Below are positions 30,697 through 42,031 of a DNA stretch of 64,000 nt, in pieces (the stretch's first letter is position 1; every line of letters starts with the position of its first letter). Position numbers and translations under genes: made by a program. The notes below the pieces were generated by a model that saw only the letters and a list, made by a program, of their open reading frames with translations, did no database searches and was not told where the DNA came from. This DNA comes from Nocardia elegans NBRC 108235 (lineage in GTDB: Bacteria; Actinomycetota; Actinomycetes; Mycobacteriales; Mycobacteriaceae). The stretch covers positions 1 to 64,000 of the forward strand of contig NZ_BDBF01000020.1 of NCBI RefSeq assembly GCF_001612845.1. Direction: 5' to 3'.

Positions 30697-32400
30697 TCAC
30701 TCTCCCGTGCTCTCGGTCGGGGCGACCGGGCGCTGATCCGTGGGGCTGCCGATGTCGGTGCGGTCGGAGCCCAGCAGCCGCGTCAGCAAGCGGTCGAACT
30801 CGCCGCCCCAACCCGCTTGGTCGGTCCGGGCCAGCCCACCCATTTCTACTACAGTACGTCGTTCACCGGAACCGCTGTCGTCCGGGCCTTCCGGATAGGC
30901 GCGCAACCAGATCCGCCGCCGCTTCACCAGCAGTGAGACGAGCAGCCCGGCCATCATCGTCAACGCGCACACCAGGACCCAGTTCTGCGCCGGGTCGTGG
31001 GAGACCTGCAGATTCGCGTACTGCTGCGCCCCGTCGAAGGTGACCTTCGTGCCGTCGGCCAGTGTCGCCGATTCACCGGGCCGCAGATTGACACGCTGCT
31101 GCTTCGTCAACCGGCCCTGTTTGATCATCTCCGGATCGAGCGAGAACAGCGACTGCGCGCGCCCGGTGTCGAGTCCGGTCTCGCCGCGATAAATGTCGAT
31201 CGCCACCGCCGGATCGGTCAGTCCGGGATACGAGGAGGTCAGCAGGCTGCCGTGCATCAGGGCAGTGGGCGCGAACAGGCCCTCGATCGCGATCTGGTTC
31301 TTGCGCCGCTCGTCTTCGCTGCCGTACATGCCGCCCGGCGGGTCGAACCGCATCACACCGCTGGACAGGAAGGTGGCGCCGTCGTCGGGCCGCCACTGGA
31401 TGGTCTCGGTGCGCTTCTGCCCGTTCGGATAGGTGACGGTGAACGTCGGCGCGTACCCGTGCCCCTGCAGGTAGACGCGGTCTCCGGCAACGCGCAACGG
31501 ATGGTTGACCTGGATGGTGGTGTCACGCCAGGTGTCGGTCGCCAGATCATCGCCGGTCTGATACGAGATGTTGGCGGTGAACATCTCGGCCTGGCCGTTG
31601 GGCAGATAGTCGGCCTTGAAGTCCTTGACCCGTACGCAGACCGGGGTCAGCCCGGTGCCGTCGTTGACCCGGCCGGCCTTGAAGGAGTCGAAGACCGCGG
31701 GTGAGGTGGTGCAGAATCCGGGACCGCCGTCGGCGACGACGATCACGTTGCCCTCGTAGCCGAACAACTTGCCCGCGGCCACCGCGACCAGCAGGCCGAC
31801 CAGGGCCAGGTGGAAGACCAGATTGCCGAGCTCGCGCAGATAGCCTTTCTCCGCCGAGAGGGTCACCTCACCGGGACGGCCGTTGCGCGCCTCGGATCCG
31901 TCCCGCACCACCGAGCGCCAGCCGCGCAGCCCGCGCCGCGCCTGCTCGATCGCCTCGGCAGGGGTGTCGCCGGTGGTGGTCGCGGCATGGTGCGGCAGCC
32001 GGGACAGGTTGCGCGGCACCATGACCGGCGGTGTGCGCAGCGCCTTGTAGTGATCGAAGACGCGCGGCACGATGCAGCCGACGAGCGATACGAACAGCAG
32101 AGCGTAGATCGCGGTGAACCAGAAGCTGGAGAACACGTCGAACAGCTGCAGCCGGTCCATCCACGGGCCGAGGGTGCCGCGATCGGCGATGTACTTGTCG
32201 ACCTTCTGCGGGTTCAGACTGCGCTGCGGCAGCAGCGCCCCCGGAATCGCCGCCAGCGCCAGCAGGAACAGCAGCATGAGCGCGGTGCGCATACTGGTCA
32301 ATCCGCGCCAGGCGTTGCGCAGCAGTGCGAACGCGCGGCGTGGCAGCGACTGGCGCGGCGGCTTCGCGGCGGTGGACGGGGGCGTCATCGTGGCAGTCAT
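30697..32400 (-). CDS. resB: cytochrome c biogenesis protein ResB
   Basis: 567-residue partner of CcsB in System II. Three N-terminal membrane segments (near residues 38-58, 95-115, 190-212), a large extracytoplasmic domain, and a last segment NWVLVCALTMMAGLLVSLLV followed by a cytoplasmic tail. The early block SLNPQKVDKYIADRGTLGPWMDRLQLFDVFSS is typical. The ATG at 32400 lies 5 bases after the ccdA stop; a second Met four codons later is possible. The C-terminal tail is acidic and not conserved. Confidence 0.92.
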   Translation of the reverse strand: MTATMTPPSTAAKPPRQSLPRRAFALLRNAWRGLTSMRTALMLLFLLALAAIPGALLPQRSLNPQKVDKYIADRGTLGPWMDRLQLFDVFSSFWFTAIYALLFVSLVGCIVPRVFDHYKALRTPPVMVPRNLSRLPHHAATTTGDTPAEAIEQARRGLRGWRSVVRDGSEARNGRPGEVTLSAEKGYLRELGNLVFHLALVGLLVAVAAGKLFGYEGNVIVVADGGPGFCTTSPAVFDSFKAGRVNDGTGLTPVCVRVKDFKADYLPNGQAEMFTANISYQTGDDLATDTWRDTTIQVNHPLRVAGDRVYLQGHGYAPTFTVTYPNGQKRTETIQWRPDDGATFLSSGVMRFDPPGGMYGSEDERRKNQIAIEGLFAPTALMHGSLLTSSYPGLTDPAVAIDIYRGETGLDTGRAQSLFSLDPEMIKQGRLTKQQRVNLRPGESATLADGTKVTFDGAQQYANLQVSHDPAQNWVLVCALTMMAGLLVSLLVKRRRIWLRAYPEGPDDSGSGERRTVVEMGGLARTDQAGWGGEFDRLLTRLLGSDRTDIGSPTDQRPVAPTESTGE

Positions 32401-32405
32401 GGGGC

Positions 32406-33242
32406 TCAGATCGGCAGGGTTACCTGGGAGACGAAAACATTGCGGATCCATCCGACGAACTGATCCCACATCCCGGTGACCAGTGCGATGCCGACCACGA
32501 CGAGCAGGATGCCGCCGATGATCTGGATGGTGCGCGAGTTGCGCCGGAGCCAGCCGACTCCGCGCAGCGCGGTGGCCGACCCGAACGCGAGAATCACGAA
32601 CGGCAGCCCGAGTCCGAGGCAGTACGCCACGATCAGCGCGACACCGCGAGCGGCCGTCGCCCCCTCGGTTCCGGCGGACACCGCCATCACGCCGGAGAGC
32701 GTCGGGCCCAGGCACGGCGTCCAGCCGAGGGCGAAGACCGCACCCAGCAGCGGGGCGCCGACGATTCCGGTGAGCCGGCGCGGATGCATTCTGGTGTCGC
32801 GCTGCAACATCGGCACCAGGCCGAGGAACACCAGCCCCATCACGATCGTCACCACACCGCCGATGCGTTGCAGCAGTTCACGATTGACGTTCAGGGTCTG
32901 GATGACACCGAAGACCGTCGCCGAGGCCAGCACGAACACCACGGTGAAACCGGCGACGAAGAGCCCGGCCGCACCCGCGACCCGCATCCGGCCGGCGCGC
33001 AGCGCGACGGCCGCGCTCTTGCCCTGGGCTTCGTCGACGGTCACCGGCGGCGCTTCGGCGCCCACGAGCCCGGCCAGATACGACAGATATCCCGGCACCA
33101 GCGGCACCACACACGGCGAGGCGAACGAGACCAATCCGGCGAGCAGGCAGGCGCCCAGCGCCAGCAGCAGCGGCCCGGTCGCCGCGGTCTGCTGGAACGA
33201 TTCGCCGACGGAAGCCAATGCCGGCGAGGCGACGGCTGTCAC
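32406..33242 (-). CDS. ccdA: cytochrome c biogenesis protein CcdA (thiol-disulfide transporter)
   Basis: 278-residue polytopic protein that carries reducing equivalents across the membrane to keep apocytochrome cysteines reduced. Six membrane segments; the redox cysteines are in LVSFASPCVVPLVPGYLSYLAG and FALGWTPCLGPTLSG, the classic paired Pro-Cys/Thr-Pro-Cys sites. The GTG start at 33242 overlaps the tlpA stop (GTGA). Confidence 0.94.
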   Translation of the reverse strand: MTAVASPALASVGESFQQTAATGPLLLALGACLLAGLVSFASPCVVPLVPGYLSYLAGLVGAEAPPVTVDEAQGKSAAVALRAGRMRVAGAAGLFVAGFTVVFVLASATVFGVIQTLNVNRELLQRIGGVVTIVMGLVFLGLVPMLQRDTRMHPRRLTGIVGAPLLGAVFALGWTPCLGPTLSGVMAVSAGTEGATAARGVALIVAYCLGLGLPFVILAFGSATALRGVGWLRRNSRTIQIIGGILLVVVGIALVTGMWDQFVGWIRNVFVSQVTLPI

Positions 33243-33847
33243 TGCCGGCCCTCCTGCGCGACCTGGTTCACCACCGGCAGCAGATCCTCGGCCAGCAGTG
33301 ACCGCAGGAAGACCGCGGCGACGCGATGCTGCCGATCGAGCACCAGCGTGGTGGGGATGACGCTGGTCGGGAATTTGCCGCCGAGCGCCAGCAGGCTGCG
33401 CATCTCGGGGTCGTAGATGGACGGGTAGCCGACGTGATTGTCGGTCACGAAGTCGCGCGCCTTGTCCTGTTGTGGATCACGCACATTGATCCCCAGGAAG
33501 GCGACGCCCTTGTCCTTGGACTGTTCGTAGACCTGTTCCAGCGCGGGCGCTTCCGCGCGGCACGGCCCGCACCACTGTCCCCAGAGGTTCAGTACGACGA
33601 CTTGATTCGGGAAGTCGTCGACCGAGACGGTCTTGCCGGTCATCAAATTCGGCCCCGCAAGGTGGCCGATCGTGCCGCGGGCGGCCGGTGGGTCGTACCG
33701 GATATCGGTTTTGCCGCCGGGTGAGACGAAATCGAAGGTGCCGCCCTGGGCGACCGCGTCGTTACCCGACGAACAGCCGGCCAGCGCGGCGACGACCGCC
33801 ACGCAGGCCAGCAGCATCGGCAGCAGACGCCGGACCGCCCCGCTCAC
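33239..33847 (-). CDS. TlpA/ResA-family thioredoxin lipoprotein
   Basis: 202-residue thiol-disulfide reductase anchored outside the membrane. Signal LLPMLLACVAVVAALAGC has the lipobox LAGC with lipidated Cys25; the thioredoxin site WCGPC is at residues 92-96, and the cis-Pro region is SVIPTTLVLD. It receives electrons from CcdA and reduces apocytochrome c. The GTG at 33847 overlaps the stop of the phosphatase gene (GTGA). Confidence 0.92.
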   Translation of the reverse strand: MSGAVRRLLPMLLACVAVVAALAGCSSGNDAVAQGGTFDFVSPGGKTDIRYDPPAARGTIGHLAGPNLMTGKTVSVDDFPNQVVVLNLWGQWCGPCRAEAPALEQVYEQSKDKGVAFLGINVRDPQQDKARDFVTDNHVGYPSIYDPEMRSLLALGGKFPTSVIPTTLVLDRQHRVAAVFLRSLLAEDLLPVVNQVAQEGRQ

Positions 33848-34649
33848 GCCCCGGTCACCCTGGGATCCGAGCCGCCGGACGGCTCGGAGTAGACGATGTC
33901 GATCAACGTATCGCCTTGGTACACAAGCGAAGTCAGCGAGGCCAGCGAGCACTGCCGCTGCCGCGGATCGTGCCACAGCCGCCTCCCCTCCAGGAAGCGC
34001 CGCAACGTCCACACCGGCAGCTGATGCGACACCACCACGGCCTCGTGCCCGGTCGCCTCCACCCGCGCCTTGTTCACGGCGGCGAGCATGCGATGCGCGA
34101 TCTGCAGATACGGCTCACCCCACGACGGGGTGAACGGATCGCGCAACTTCCACCAGTGCCGCGGCTTGCGCAGGGCACCGTCCCCGACCGACACGCGCAG
34201 CCCCTCGAAGGTGTTGCCGGCCTCGATGAGGTTGTCGTCGGTGCGCACGATCAGCCCGTGCTGTCCGGCGATCGGCGCGGCGGTCTCCTGGGCGCGCTGC
34301 AGCGGCGAGGCGACGACCAGGGCGATGTCGTGATCGGCCAGGGTGCGCGCGACCGTCGCCGCCTGCGAACGACCCGTCACCGAGAGGCTGAAACCGGGCA
34401 GCCGGCCGTACAGGATGCCCTTCGGGTTGTGCACCTCGCCGTGGCGCATCACGTGCACGATGGTCTCGGTATCCGAGGCGACGTCACCGGGTAGCGAGGG
34501 AATCTTGCCGGCATCGGCTCCCGAGTCCGGGCCGGGCCCCTGCGAGGGATCGGCTTCCCCGTTCGCCGCGGCGGCCCCGGGCGACGCCGGTTCTTCGTGC
34601 GAGGGGGATTCTGTTGCGGCAGTGACGGATTCGAGCTGATCTGAGTCGC

Positions 34650-34653
<4 letters not shown>
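33844..34653 (-). CDS. histidine phosphatase (phosphoglycerate mutase-like) family protein
   Basis: 269-residue protein. After a Pro/Ala/Gly-rich N-terminal extension of about 55 residues comes the histidine phosphatase core: [12 protein letters not shown] (phospho-acceptor His71), [13 protein letters not shown], and [16 protein letters not shown] with the second catalytic His. It is the counterpart of M. tuberculosis Rv0525, between hemL and the ccs genes. The substrate is unknown. It overlaps hemL upstream (ATGA or GTGA type, 4 bases) and tlpA downstream. Confidence 0.85.
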
Positions 34654-35987
<1,334 letters not shown>

Positions 35988-36236
35988 GACCACCAGTGTC
36001 GCAGCCCCCGCCGAAGCGGTCGACGACAGGGTGTAGTGGGGTGAGCCACCCCACAAGCCGAGGCGCCACATTGTACTCCCACCGACCCGACCAGCAGTTT
36101 GCCGAGAATTTCCTCACATGCGCCGGTCAGCGGCGTTACCGCAACACGCGGCGTAAATTTCCTGCCATAAGGGTTGTCGCTGAGTTGCCCATGCGTAACC
36201 TCGTACCCACCATCACGCTCACGGCCGGGAGGGTTC

Positions 36237-36620
36237 ATGCGGAAAGCAGTATTCGGGGTAGCCCTGTTGACAACCCTCGTCGGCTCGGTCGCGGCGGCGA
36301 CTCAGGCGGCCGCCGTGACGCCGGTCGTCCAACCCGACCAGCAGCGCGCCGGAGTCATCCTCACCCACGACGAGACCGCCGCACTGGGCGACGGGCCGAT
36401 TCCCGCACTGGTCACGATGGTCGTTCCGGAGAGCCGGATCGGTGCGGGTCTGAAGCCGGACACCCAGCTCTATCACGATCAGAACGGCAATGTGCACGCC
36501 TCACTGCGGCAGGTGATCGAGGAGGCGGCGAGCCATCCGGACGGGAGCGTCGTGGTGATGGCGAACGTCCCCGGATCGCACGGCACGCGCCTGCTCGACG
36601 TTTTCCAGCAGTGGCACTGA
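36237..36620 (+). CDS. secreted protein of unknown function
   Basis: 127-residue protein with a Sec signal peptide (MRKAVFGVALLTTLVGSVAAATQAAA, cleavage near residue 24-26). The mature part, GVILTHDETAALGDGPIPALVTMVVPE..., ends HGTRLLDVFQQWH. GGGAGGG precedes the ATG at 36237. No family recognised; similar short exported proteins are frequent in Nocardia. Confidence 0.65.
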   Translation: MRKAVFGVALLTTLVGSVAAATQAAAVTPVVQPDQQRAGVILTHDETAALGDGPIPALVTMVVPESRIGAGLKPDTQLYHDQNGNVHASLRQVIEEAASHPDGSVVVMANVPGSHGTRLLDVFQQWH

Positions 36621-36650
36621 CCGAAGGTCTTCGGCGACCGCGGCGGCGGT

Positions 36651-36986
36651 TCAGGGCACCGGAACGCCCAGGCACAGCAGGGCATAGCCGGTGGACAGCA
36701 GGCAATTCAGTGGCGTGGGAAGCAGATCCAGTAGCGAGGAAACCTGCCCGGCGGGCGGCGACACCGGAGTGGCGGCCACCGAATCGGCGACACCTGCGGC
36801 GACTCGGCTCTGCGCGCCGGATACCTGCGGGCCGGCCGGCTCCACCGTGACCGCCGAAGCGCCTGCGGCCGACGGACTTTCAGGCGAGGCGGCGGCCACG
36901 GCCACCGGGGCCATACCGATCGCTGCGGCCGCGAGAATAGTGAACGAGGATTTCTGCACTGCTCGGGTGCGCGTCATGGTGCTCAT
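36651..36986 (-). CDS. secreted Ala/Val-rich protein
   Basis: 111-residue protein with a likely signal peptide (QKSSFTILAAAAIGMAPVAVAAA) and a low-complexity mature region ending in a hydrophobic C-terminus with two cysteines (LNCLLSTGYALLCLGVPVP). The two cysteines may form a disulfide. Start at 36986 or at the second ATG three codons on. Unknown function; convergent with the previous gene. Confidence 0.5.
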   Translation of the reverse strand: MSTMTRTRAVQKSSFTILAAAAIGMAPVAVAAASPESPSAAGASAVTVEPAGPQVSGAQSRVAAGVADSVAATPVSPPAGQVSSLLDLLPTPLNCLLSTGYALLCLGVPVP

Positions 36987-37067
36987 TTTCCGGCAATACC
37001 CACAACACTCGATCCGCTATCGGGCGACGCGCCGCGAAAACGGGTGCGGCTGTGGGAAACAGGCGTT

Positions 37068-37307
37068 TCAGCGCGGACGCACCGCGCACCGCACCACCAA
37101 ATCGATGGCCGCGAGACCCGCGGCCGCGACCAGCACGGTGGCCAGCGCCAGCCACGGACCGGCGTAGTGAGTGGATTCGAAGGCCGGCTGATCGCCCACC
37201 GCCGCGAACCAGGTTCGATGGATACCGTGCCGCCAGATGGGCACGGCGGCCACCGCGCAGACCACGACCAGCACCAGATCGAGCAGGATCCACAGCCGGC
37301 GCCTCAC
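37068..37307 (-). CDS. small two-segment membrane protein (Rv0514-like position)
   Basis: 79-residue protein with membrane segments at WILLDLVLVVVCAVAAVPIW and WLALATVLVAAAGLAAIDLV, and a short loop WFAAVGDQPAFESTHYAGP. GTG start at 37307 overlaps the upstream stop (GTGA). By position between hemB and hemL it corresponds to the small membrane protein Rv0514 of mycobacteria. Function unknown. Confidence 0.65.
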   Translation of the reverse strand: MRRRLWILLDLVLVVVCAVAAVPIWRHGIHRTWFAAVGDQPAFESTHYAGPWLALATVLVAAAGLAAIDLVVRCAVRPR

Positions 37308-37966
37308 GCCACGTCCTCCTTGCCCTCGGAAACCACGTCGCCCTCGCTGTCCGAACCGGAGGCCACCACCGAATTCTCCGCATCGTCGGCGCCCGCCGCG
37401 AGCACAGCCGCGGACTCCTTCGCCGGAGAATCCGCCGCCGCGGACTTCTTCGCCGCGGGAGCCGATTCCTCGGCGAGCCGATCGAGCGCGGCGCCCAACT
37501 GCGCACGCAACTGCCGATGATCGCGCGCCCATGCCTGCACCGTGGCGCCGTCGCGCAATTTCAGGCCGATGCCGCGGCGGCGGCGCGGCACTCCGGTCAG
37601 CTCACCCAGTGCGCGGGCCGACTCCCAGGGCTCGTCATCCCACGATTCCTCGTCGAGTTCGGGAAAGACTCGCGCGATCGAACTCAGGGGCAGCGTTTCG
37701 GTGCCCTCGCGCAGCACGGAGTCGGTGAGTTCGACGCTGACGTGGCGTTTTCCGGCCACGACCTGCAGAGTCACGAATCCGGCGAGCAGAATCGCGCAGA
37801 AGGCGAGGCCGAACCAGTGCACCGGGCCGCGCCGCAGCGCGAGTTCCAGGATCAGCACGAACAGACAGAGCAGCGGGCCGTAGGCGACCGTTCGCCAGCG
37901 GGCCCCGGGCTCACTGAACAGCACGGAATCCGGCCGCACCGCGACGGTGGGTTGGGCGTCGCTCAC
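37304..37966 (-). CDS. membrane protein with two helices and acidic tail (Rv0513-like position)
   Basis: 220-residue protein. Two adjacent membrane segments (PLLCLFVLILELAL and WFGLAFCAILLAGFVTLQVV) are followed by a soluble domain HVSVELTDSVLREGTETLPLS...LGELTGVPRRRRGIGLKLRDG, which looks like a PH-like beta domain, and a low-complexity acidic Ser/Ala tail. Likely counterpart of Rv0513. Coupled to the following small membrane protein. Confidence 0.65.
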   Translation of the reverse strand: MSDAQPTVAVRPDSVLFSEPGARWRTVAYGPLLCLFVLILELALRRGPVHWFGLAFCAILLAGFVTLQVVAGKRHVSVELTDSVLREGTETLPLSSIARVFPELDEESWDDEPWESARALGELTGVPRRRRGIGLKLRDGATVQAWARDHRQLRAQLGAALDRLAEESAPAAKKSAAADSPAKESAAVLAAGADDAENSVVASGSDSEGDVVSEGKEDVA

Positions 37967-38018
37967 GCAGGACCTCCGAATACGACGCGCGTGCCGGACC
38001 GAGCGGGTGGCGGCGGAC

Positions 38019-38138
38019 TCAGCCGACCTTCCCCGGGAGCAGCAGTCCGGCGAGGGTGAGCAGTGCCAAGAGCAGCAGCAAACCCATCACCAGAACATCG
38101 CGTCGAATGCTTTGTCGCTGCTGAATCACCACGCGCAT
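38019..38138 (-). CDS. 39-aa single-helix membrane peptide
   Basis: Reads MRVVIQQRQSIRRDVLVMG, then LLLLLALLTLAGLLLPGKVG: a basic cytoplasmic start and one strong membrane helix. GGAGA lies 5 bases before the ATG. The hydrophobic run is far too regular to be chance in this composition. Unknown function; it lies in the same direction as its neighbours. Confidence 0.5.
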   Translation of the reverse strand: MRVVIQQRQSIRRDVLVMGLLLLLALLTLAGLLLPGKVG

Positions 38139-38324
38139 CGATGTCTCCGATCCACCGAAGCCATCCGTGCTGCGCTCTCATCGCGGTAGCCGATCGATGC
38201 GACCACCGATCGGAAAACCACATCCGAAGAACAACGCACAACCAACGACTTTCAGTTCCCGAGCTCTCTGTGACAACCCTCACCATACATCCCGGTCGGC
38301 ACGCGACAAATTCGGCCTCGCGTC

Positions 38325-38843
38325 TCAGCTGCCGTTCGCTCGGAAAAAAGCCTCGGATTCCTTTCTGCGGCAGAGGAATACGGCTCCGCAGGCCAGAACC
38401 GCCTGTAATATCACCGCGGCCCCGATCAGCACCGCCGGGCCACCGGCGACCGCGCCGAGGCCGAACATCGACCCGATGGCGCCGAGCACCAGCACCACGG
38501 TCGCCACATCGGCAACCGTGCGCGCCCACAGTCGGCCGCGACCGAGTTGGTACACCACGGCCACCGCGCCGATCCCGACGGCGAGGCCGTAGGTGAGGAC
38601 CAGCACCTCGAGAATCGAGACCACCAGCTCCATCTGCGCCACGCTGAAGTCGGGCCGCTCGCCGTGCAGCTGGTCGTAGAAGTCCTGGGCGACCTGGTGG
38701 CGATTGCCGAGGCGGTCGACCGCGCCGAGGATCAGCCGCAACACCCCGAGCGCTACCACGGCCCACCACAGCTGGCAGGCGGTGCGCACATCCTCGGGTC
38801 TGGTTCGAATGCCGGGCTCGGCCGGGAGGGTCGCCGGATTCAC
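38325..38843 (-). CDS. four-helix membrane protein
   Basis: 172-residue protein with segments near residues 25-42, 72-100, 113-130 and 132-155 ([80 protein letters not shown]). A hydrophilic loop between the first two helices is rich in His, Asp and Arg. The GTG start overlaps the hemB stop (GTGA). Function unknown. Confidence 0.7.
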   Translation of the reverse strand: MNPATLPAEPGIRTRPEDVRTACQLWWAVVALGVLRLILGAVDRLGNRHQVAQDFYDQLHGERPDFSVAQMELVVSILEVLVLTYGLAVGIGAVAVVYQLGRGRLWARTVADVATVVLVLGAIGSMFGLGAVAGGPAVLIGAAVILQAVLACGAVFLCRRKESEAFFRANGS

Positions 38844-39817
38844 GACAGCCAGTGCGCGGCCTCGGTGGCCCAGTAGGTGAGCACGATGTCCGCGCCCGCC
38901 CGGCGGATGCCGAGAAGCGATTCGAGGATGGCGCCGCGGCGGTCGATCCAGCCGCGTTCGGCGGCGGCGGTGATCATCGCGTACTCGCCCGAGATCTGAT
39001 AGGCGGCGACCGGAACCGGCGAATGATCGGCGACATCGCGCAGGATGTCCAGATACGACATGGCCGGTTTGACCATCACGATGTCGGCGCCCTCGGCCAG
39101 GTCCAGTTCCAGCTCACGCAGCGATTCCCGCCGATTCGCCGAATCCTGCTGATAGGTCCGGCGATCGCCCTGCAGCGACGAGCCGACGGCCTCCCGGAAC
39201 GGGCCGTAGAACGCCGAGGCGTATTTGGCCGCGTAGGCGAGGATCCCGGTATCGATATGACCGGCCGCATCCAGCCCGGCGCGGATCGCACCGACCTGGC
39301 CGTCCATCATGCCGCTGGTGCCCAGCAGTTCGGCGCCGGCCTCGGCCTGGGCCAGTGCCATCTCCACGTAGCGTTCCAGGGTCTCGTCGTTGTCGACGGA
39401 GCCGTCGCCGGCCAGGACACCGCAGTGCCCGTGATCGGTGAATTCGTCCAGACAGGTATCCGCCATCACGACGGTGTCACCGCCGACCTCCTCGGTCAGC
39501 GCGCGCAGGCCGCGGTTGAGAATGCCGTCCGGGGCACTGGCCTGGCTACCCACCGCATCCTTGTCCTCCGGGCGCGGCACGCCGAACAGCATCAGCCCGC
39601 CGACGCCCGCCCCGACCGCCTCGGCCGCGGCCTTGCGCAGCGAATCCATCGAATGCTGGTACACGCCGGGCATCGAACTGATCTCGCGCGGTTCGGTCAG
39701 TCCGTCGGCGACGAACATGGGCAGTACCAATTGCCTTGGTTCCAAGGTGGTTTCGGCGACGAGGCGACGCATCGCGGGGGTACGACGCAACCGCCGCGGG
39801 CGGTCCATTCCGGTCAT
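38840..39817 (-). CDS. hemB: delta-aminolevulinic acid dehydratase (porphobilinogen synthase)
   Basis: 325-residue enzyme that condenses two 5-aminolevulinates to porphobilinogen. The two active-site lysines are in [14 protein letters not shown] and [11 protein letters not shown]. The metal region [16 protein letters not shown] has Cys at two of the positions used by zinc enzymes but Asp-rich flanks, so the metal type is uncertain. The ATG at 39817 is [20 protein letters not shown]. It is separated from hemD by a small plus-strand gene. Confidence 0.95.
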   Translation of the reverse strand: MTGMDRPRRLRRTPAMRRLVAETTLEPRQLVLPMFVADGLTEPREISSMPGVYQHSMDSLRKAAAEAVGAGVGGLMLFGVPRPEDKDAVGSQASAPDGILNRGLRALTEEVGGDTVVMADTCLDEFTDHGHCGVLAGDGSVDNDETLERYVEMALAQAEAGAELLGTSGMMDGQVGAIRAGLDAAGHIDTGILAYAAKYASAFYGPFREAVGSSLQGDRRTYQQDSANRRESLRELELDLAEGADIVMVKPAMSYLDILRDVADHSPVPVAAYQISGEYAMITAAAERGWIDRRGAILESLLGIRRAGADIVLTYWATEAAHWLS

Positions 39818-40148
39818 AACCGCACGATACGCCGCGCGGGAGCCCGGCTCCCAGGCACCTCCCGGCCGGTTGGCGTGGGTCACACCGGGCACATCGCGGG
39901 CGACGCGCCGGCGACGCGGGCGCGGCGCCGAAACCCGTTGCGGCGAGCGGTTTTTGTCGGTGCCCTCCGGTAGAATCGAAGATGTGTTCGAGGGGATTCG
40001 TCAACAGTCGAACCGGCCTCGGTAACGCGCTACTGTCCACGGCGCGCGACCGATCGATCGGCGGTGGGACGGACTGCCCATATCCGTCCCGCCTTCGATT
40101 CGGCCCATCGACGACCCGATGAATCTCCATCCGAGGGGAGGATTCTCA
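39818..40148. other. intergenic region between hemB and the 89-aa gene
   Basis: 331 bp holding the two divergent promoters. TAGAAT at 39971-39976 is a possible -10 element for the plus-strand gene, without a clear -35. GAGGGGAGGA just before 40149 is the ribosome-binding site of that gene. No open frame or strong repeat is seen. Confidence 0.4.
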
Positions 40149-40417
40149 TGCCCACCGCACCGACGATCATCGATCCCTACGCGCCGCTGGTGAAACAGGC
40201 CCTACCGGCCGGCCGGCCGCGCTCCTGGTACGTCATGCACAACCGCAGGTTGAAGGCCCTGCGGCTGGCCATCGCCCTGCTCGACTCCGGCGTCTACCGC
40301 GCCAACCTCGCCGACAACCAGACCATTCGGCACACCGCCGAGGTCGTCGGCATCCGGCCGCCCTCGAACAAGACCTGCAGCCTCGTCCGCGACCTGATGC
40401 GCGTACGCCGGGTGTGA
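40149..40417 (+). CDS. uncharacterised 89-aa protein
   Basis: 89-residue protein starting MPTAPTIIDPYAPLVKQALP with a very strong ribosome-binding site (GGGGAGGA). The middle, RRLKALRLAIALLDSGVYRANLADN, is amphipathic helix; the end TSLVRDLMRVRRV is basic. It is the only plus-strand gene within the heme cluster. Family not recognised. Confidence 0.6.
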
Positions 40418-40468
40418 GTGCCTCTTCGCCGTACCGCTCAGCGGCCCTGGCCCGGCCTATCGAGCCGC

Positions 40469-42031
40469 TCAGCGGCTGCGGCGGCTCTTCTTGCGCGGCG
40501 GGGGCAGCAGGCCCTCGGCGCGCAGGTGGGCGGCGTGTTCGGCCAGGGCGTCGACCAGCGGGCCGACCTGGGCGATCTCGGGTTGCACATCCACGCGCAG
40601 GCCGAATTCGATTGCGGTCTCGGCGGTTTTGGGGCCGATGCAGGCAACGATGGTGCGCGCGTGCGGCTTTCCGGCGATACCGACCAGATTTCGGACCGTG
40701 GACGAGGAGGTGAACAGCACGGCGTCGAAACCACCGGTCTTGATCATCTCCCGGGTTTCGGCCGGCGGCGGCGAGGCCCGCACGGTGCGGTACGCGGTGA
40801 CATCGTCGATCTCCCAGCCGCGGTCGCGCAGACCCTCGGCCAGAGTTTCGGTGGCGATATCGGCGCGCGGCAGCAGCACGCGGTTGACCGGGTCGAAAAC
40901 ATCGTCGTAGGGCGGGAAGTCGGCCAGCAGACCTTCCGAGGACTGCTCACCGCTGGGCACCAGTTCAGGGTTGATACCGAACGAGCGCACCTTGTCGGCG
41001 GTCGCCTCACCGACGCAGGCGATCTTCACACCGGAGAAAGCCCGTGCGTCCAAACCGAATTCGCCGAACTTCTCCCACACCGCGCGCACGGCGTTGGTCG
41101 AGGTGAACACCACCCACTGGTAGCGCCCGTCGACCAGTCCCTTGACCGCGCGCTCCATCTGCGCGGGGCTGCGCGGCGGCTCGACGGCGATGGTCGGCAC
41201 CTCCATCGGGATGGCGCCGTGCATGACGAGCTTCTCGCTCATCTCGCCGGCCTGCTCCTTGGTGCGCGGCACCAGCACGGTCCAGCCGTACAGCGCCCGC
41301 GACTCCCACCAGGACATCTTGGCGCGCTTCTCGACCTCCTTGCCGACCGTGACCACCAGCGGTCCGACCAGTTCGGAGGCGGCGGAGTTCAGGGTGGCCA
41401 GCGTCGCCTCGATGGTGCGCTGCTGCCGGGTGGTGCCGCGCACGGTCACCGCCACCGGGGTCTGCGGGGCGAGACCGTGCTCGACCAGCGCGCTCGCGGT
41501 TTCGGCCAGGTGGCCGGAGGTGGCATGCAGCACCAGCGGACCAGGAGCGGCCGCGACCGAGGCCCAATCGACCTCACCGCGCACGTCGACCTCGGTGTGC
41601 GAGGAGCCCAGCGCGATGCCGGCGTAGGCCGGAACCGTGGTCGCCGAGGGCAGCCCGGGCAGCACCTCGAAGTTCATATGCGACCGGGTGACGGCGTTGA
41701 CCTCGGAGATCACCGAATCGGTGGTCATCGGATCGCCGGAGACCAGCCGCACCACATCGTGTCCGGCGCGGGCCTCGTGGACCAGCGTCTTCGCGACCTC
41801 GGCCGGCTCGCCCAGCGCGGGGCGCACGTCGACGGCGGATTCCCCGTCGGGACCCGGCTCGACGGCGGTGCCGATCATGGCCAGCACGCCCTTGTCGACA
41901 TCGGGGTCGGTGAACGCCAGCCGGGCTCGTCCCAGCACCTCGCGGGCGCGGACCGTGAGCAGTGCCGGGTCACCAGGACCCGACCCGACGAACAGAATCC
42001 GACCGGGATGTTTCTTGGTGGCTCGGCTCAT
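40469..42031 (-). CDS. hemD: bifunctional uroporphyrinogen-III C-methyltransferase/uroporphyrinogen-III synthase
   Basis: 520-residue fusion. The N-terminal half (to about residue 250) is CobA-like: [23 protein letters not shown] and [13 protein letters not shown], the SAM-binding methyltransferase that branches to siroheme and cobalamin. The C-terminal half is HemD, which closes hydroxymethylbilane with D-ring inversion ([42 protein letters not shown]). The CobA part lacks some canonical residues, so its activity is less certain. Ends in a basic Arg/Lys tail. It overlaps hemC by 4 bases. Confidence 0.92.
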   Translation of the reverse strand: MSRATKKHPGRILFVGSGPGDPALLTVRAREVLGRARLAFTDPDVDKGVLAMIGTAVEPGPDGESAVDVRPALGEPAEVAKTLVHEARAGHDVVRLVSGDPMTTDSVISEVNAVTRSHMNFEVLPGLPSATTVPAYAGIALGSSHTEVDVRGEVDWASVAAAPGPLVLHATSGHLAETASALVEHGLAPQTPVAVTVRGTTRQQRTIEATLATLNSAASELVGPLVVTVGKEVEKRAKMSWWESRALYGWTVLVPRTKEQAGEMSEKLVMHGAIPMEVPTIAVEPPRSPAQMERAVKGLVDGRYQWVVFTSTNAVRAVWEKFGEFGLDARAFSGVKIACVGEATADKVRSFGINPELVPSGEQSSEGLLADFPPYDDVFDPVNRVLLPRADIATETLAEGLRDRGWEIDDVTAYRTVRASPPPAETREMIKTGGFDAVLFTSSSTVRNLVGIAGKPHARTIVACIGPKTAETAIEFGLRVDVQPEIAQVGPLVDALAEHAAHLRAEGLLPPPRKKSRRSR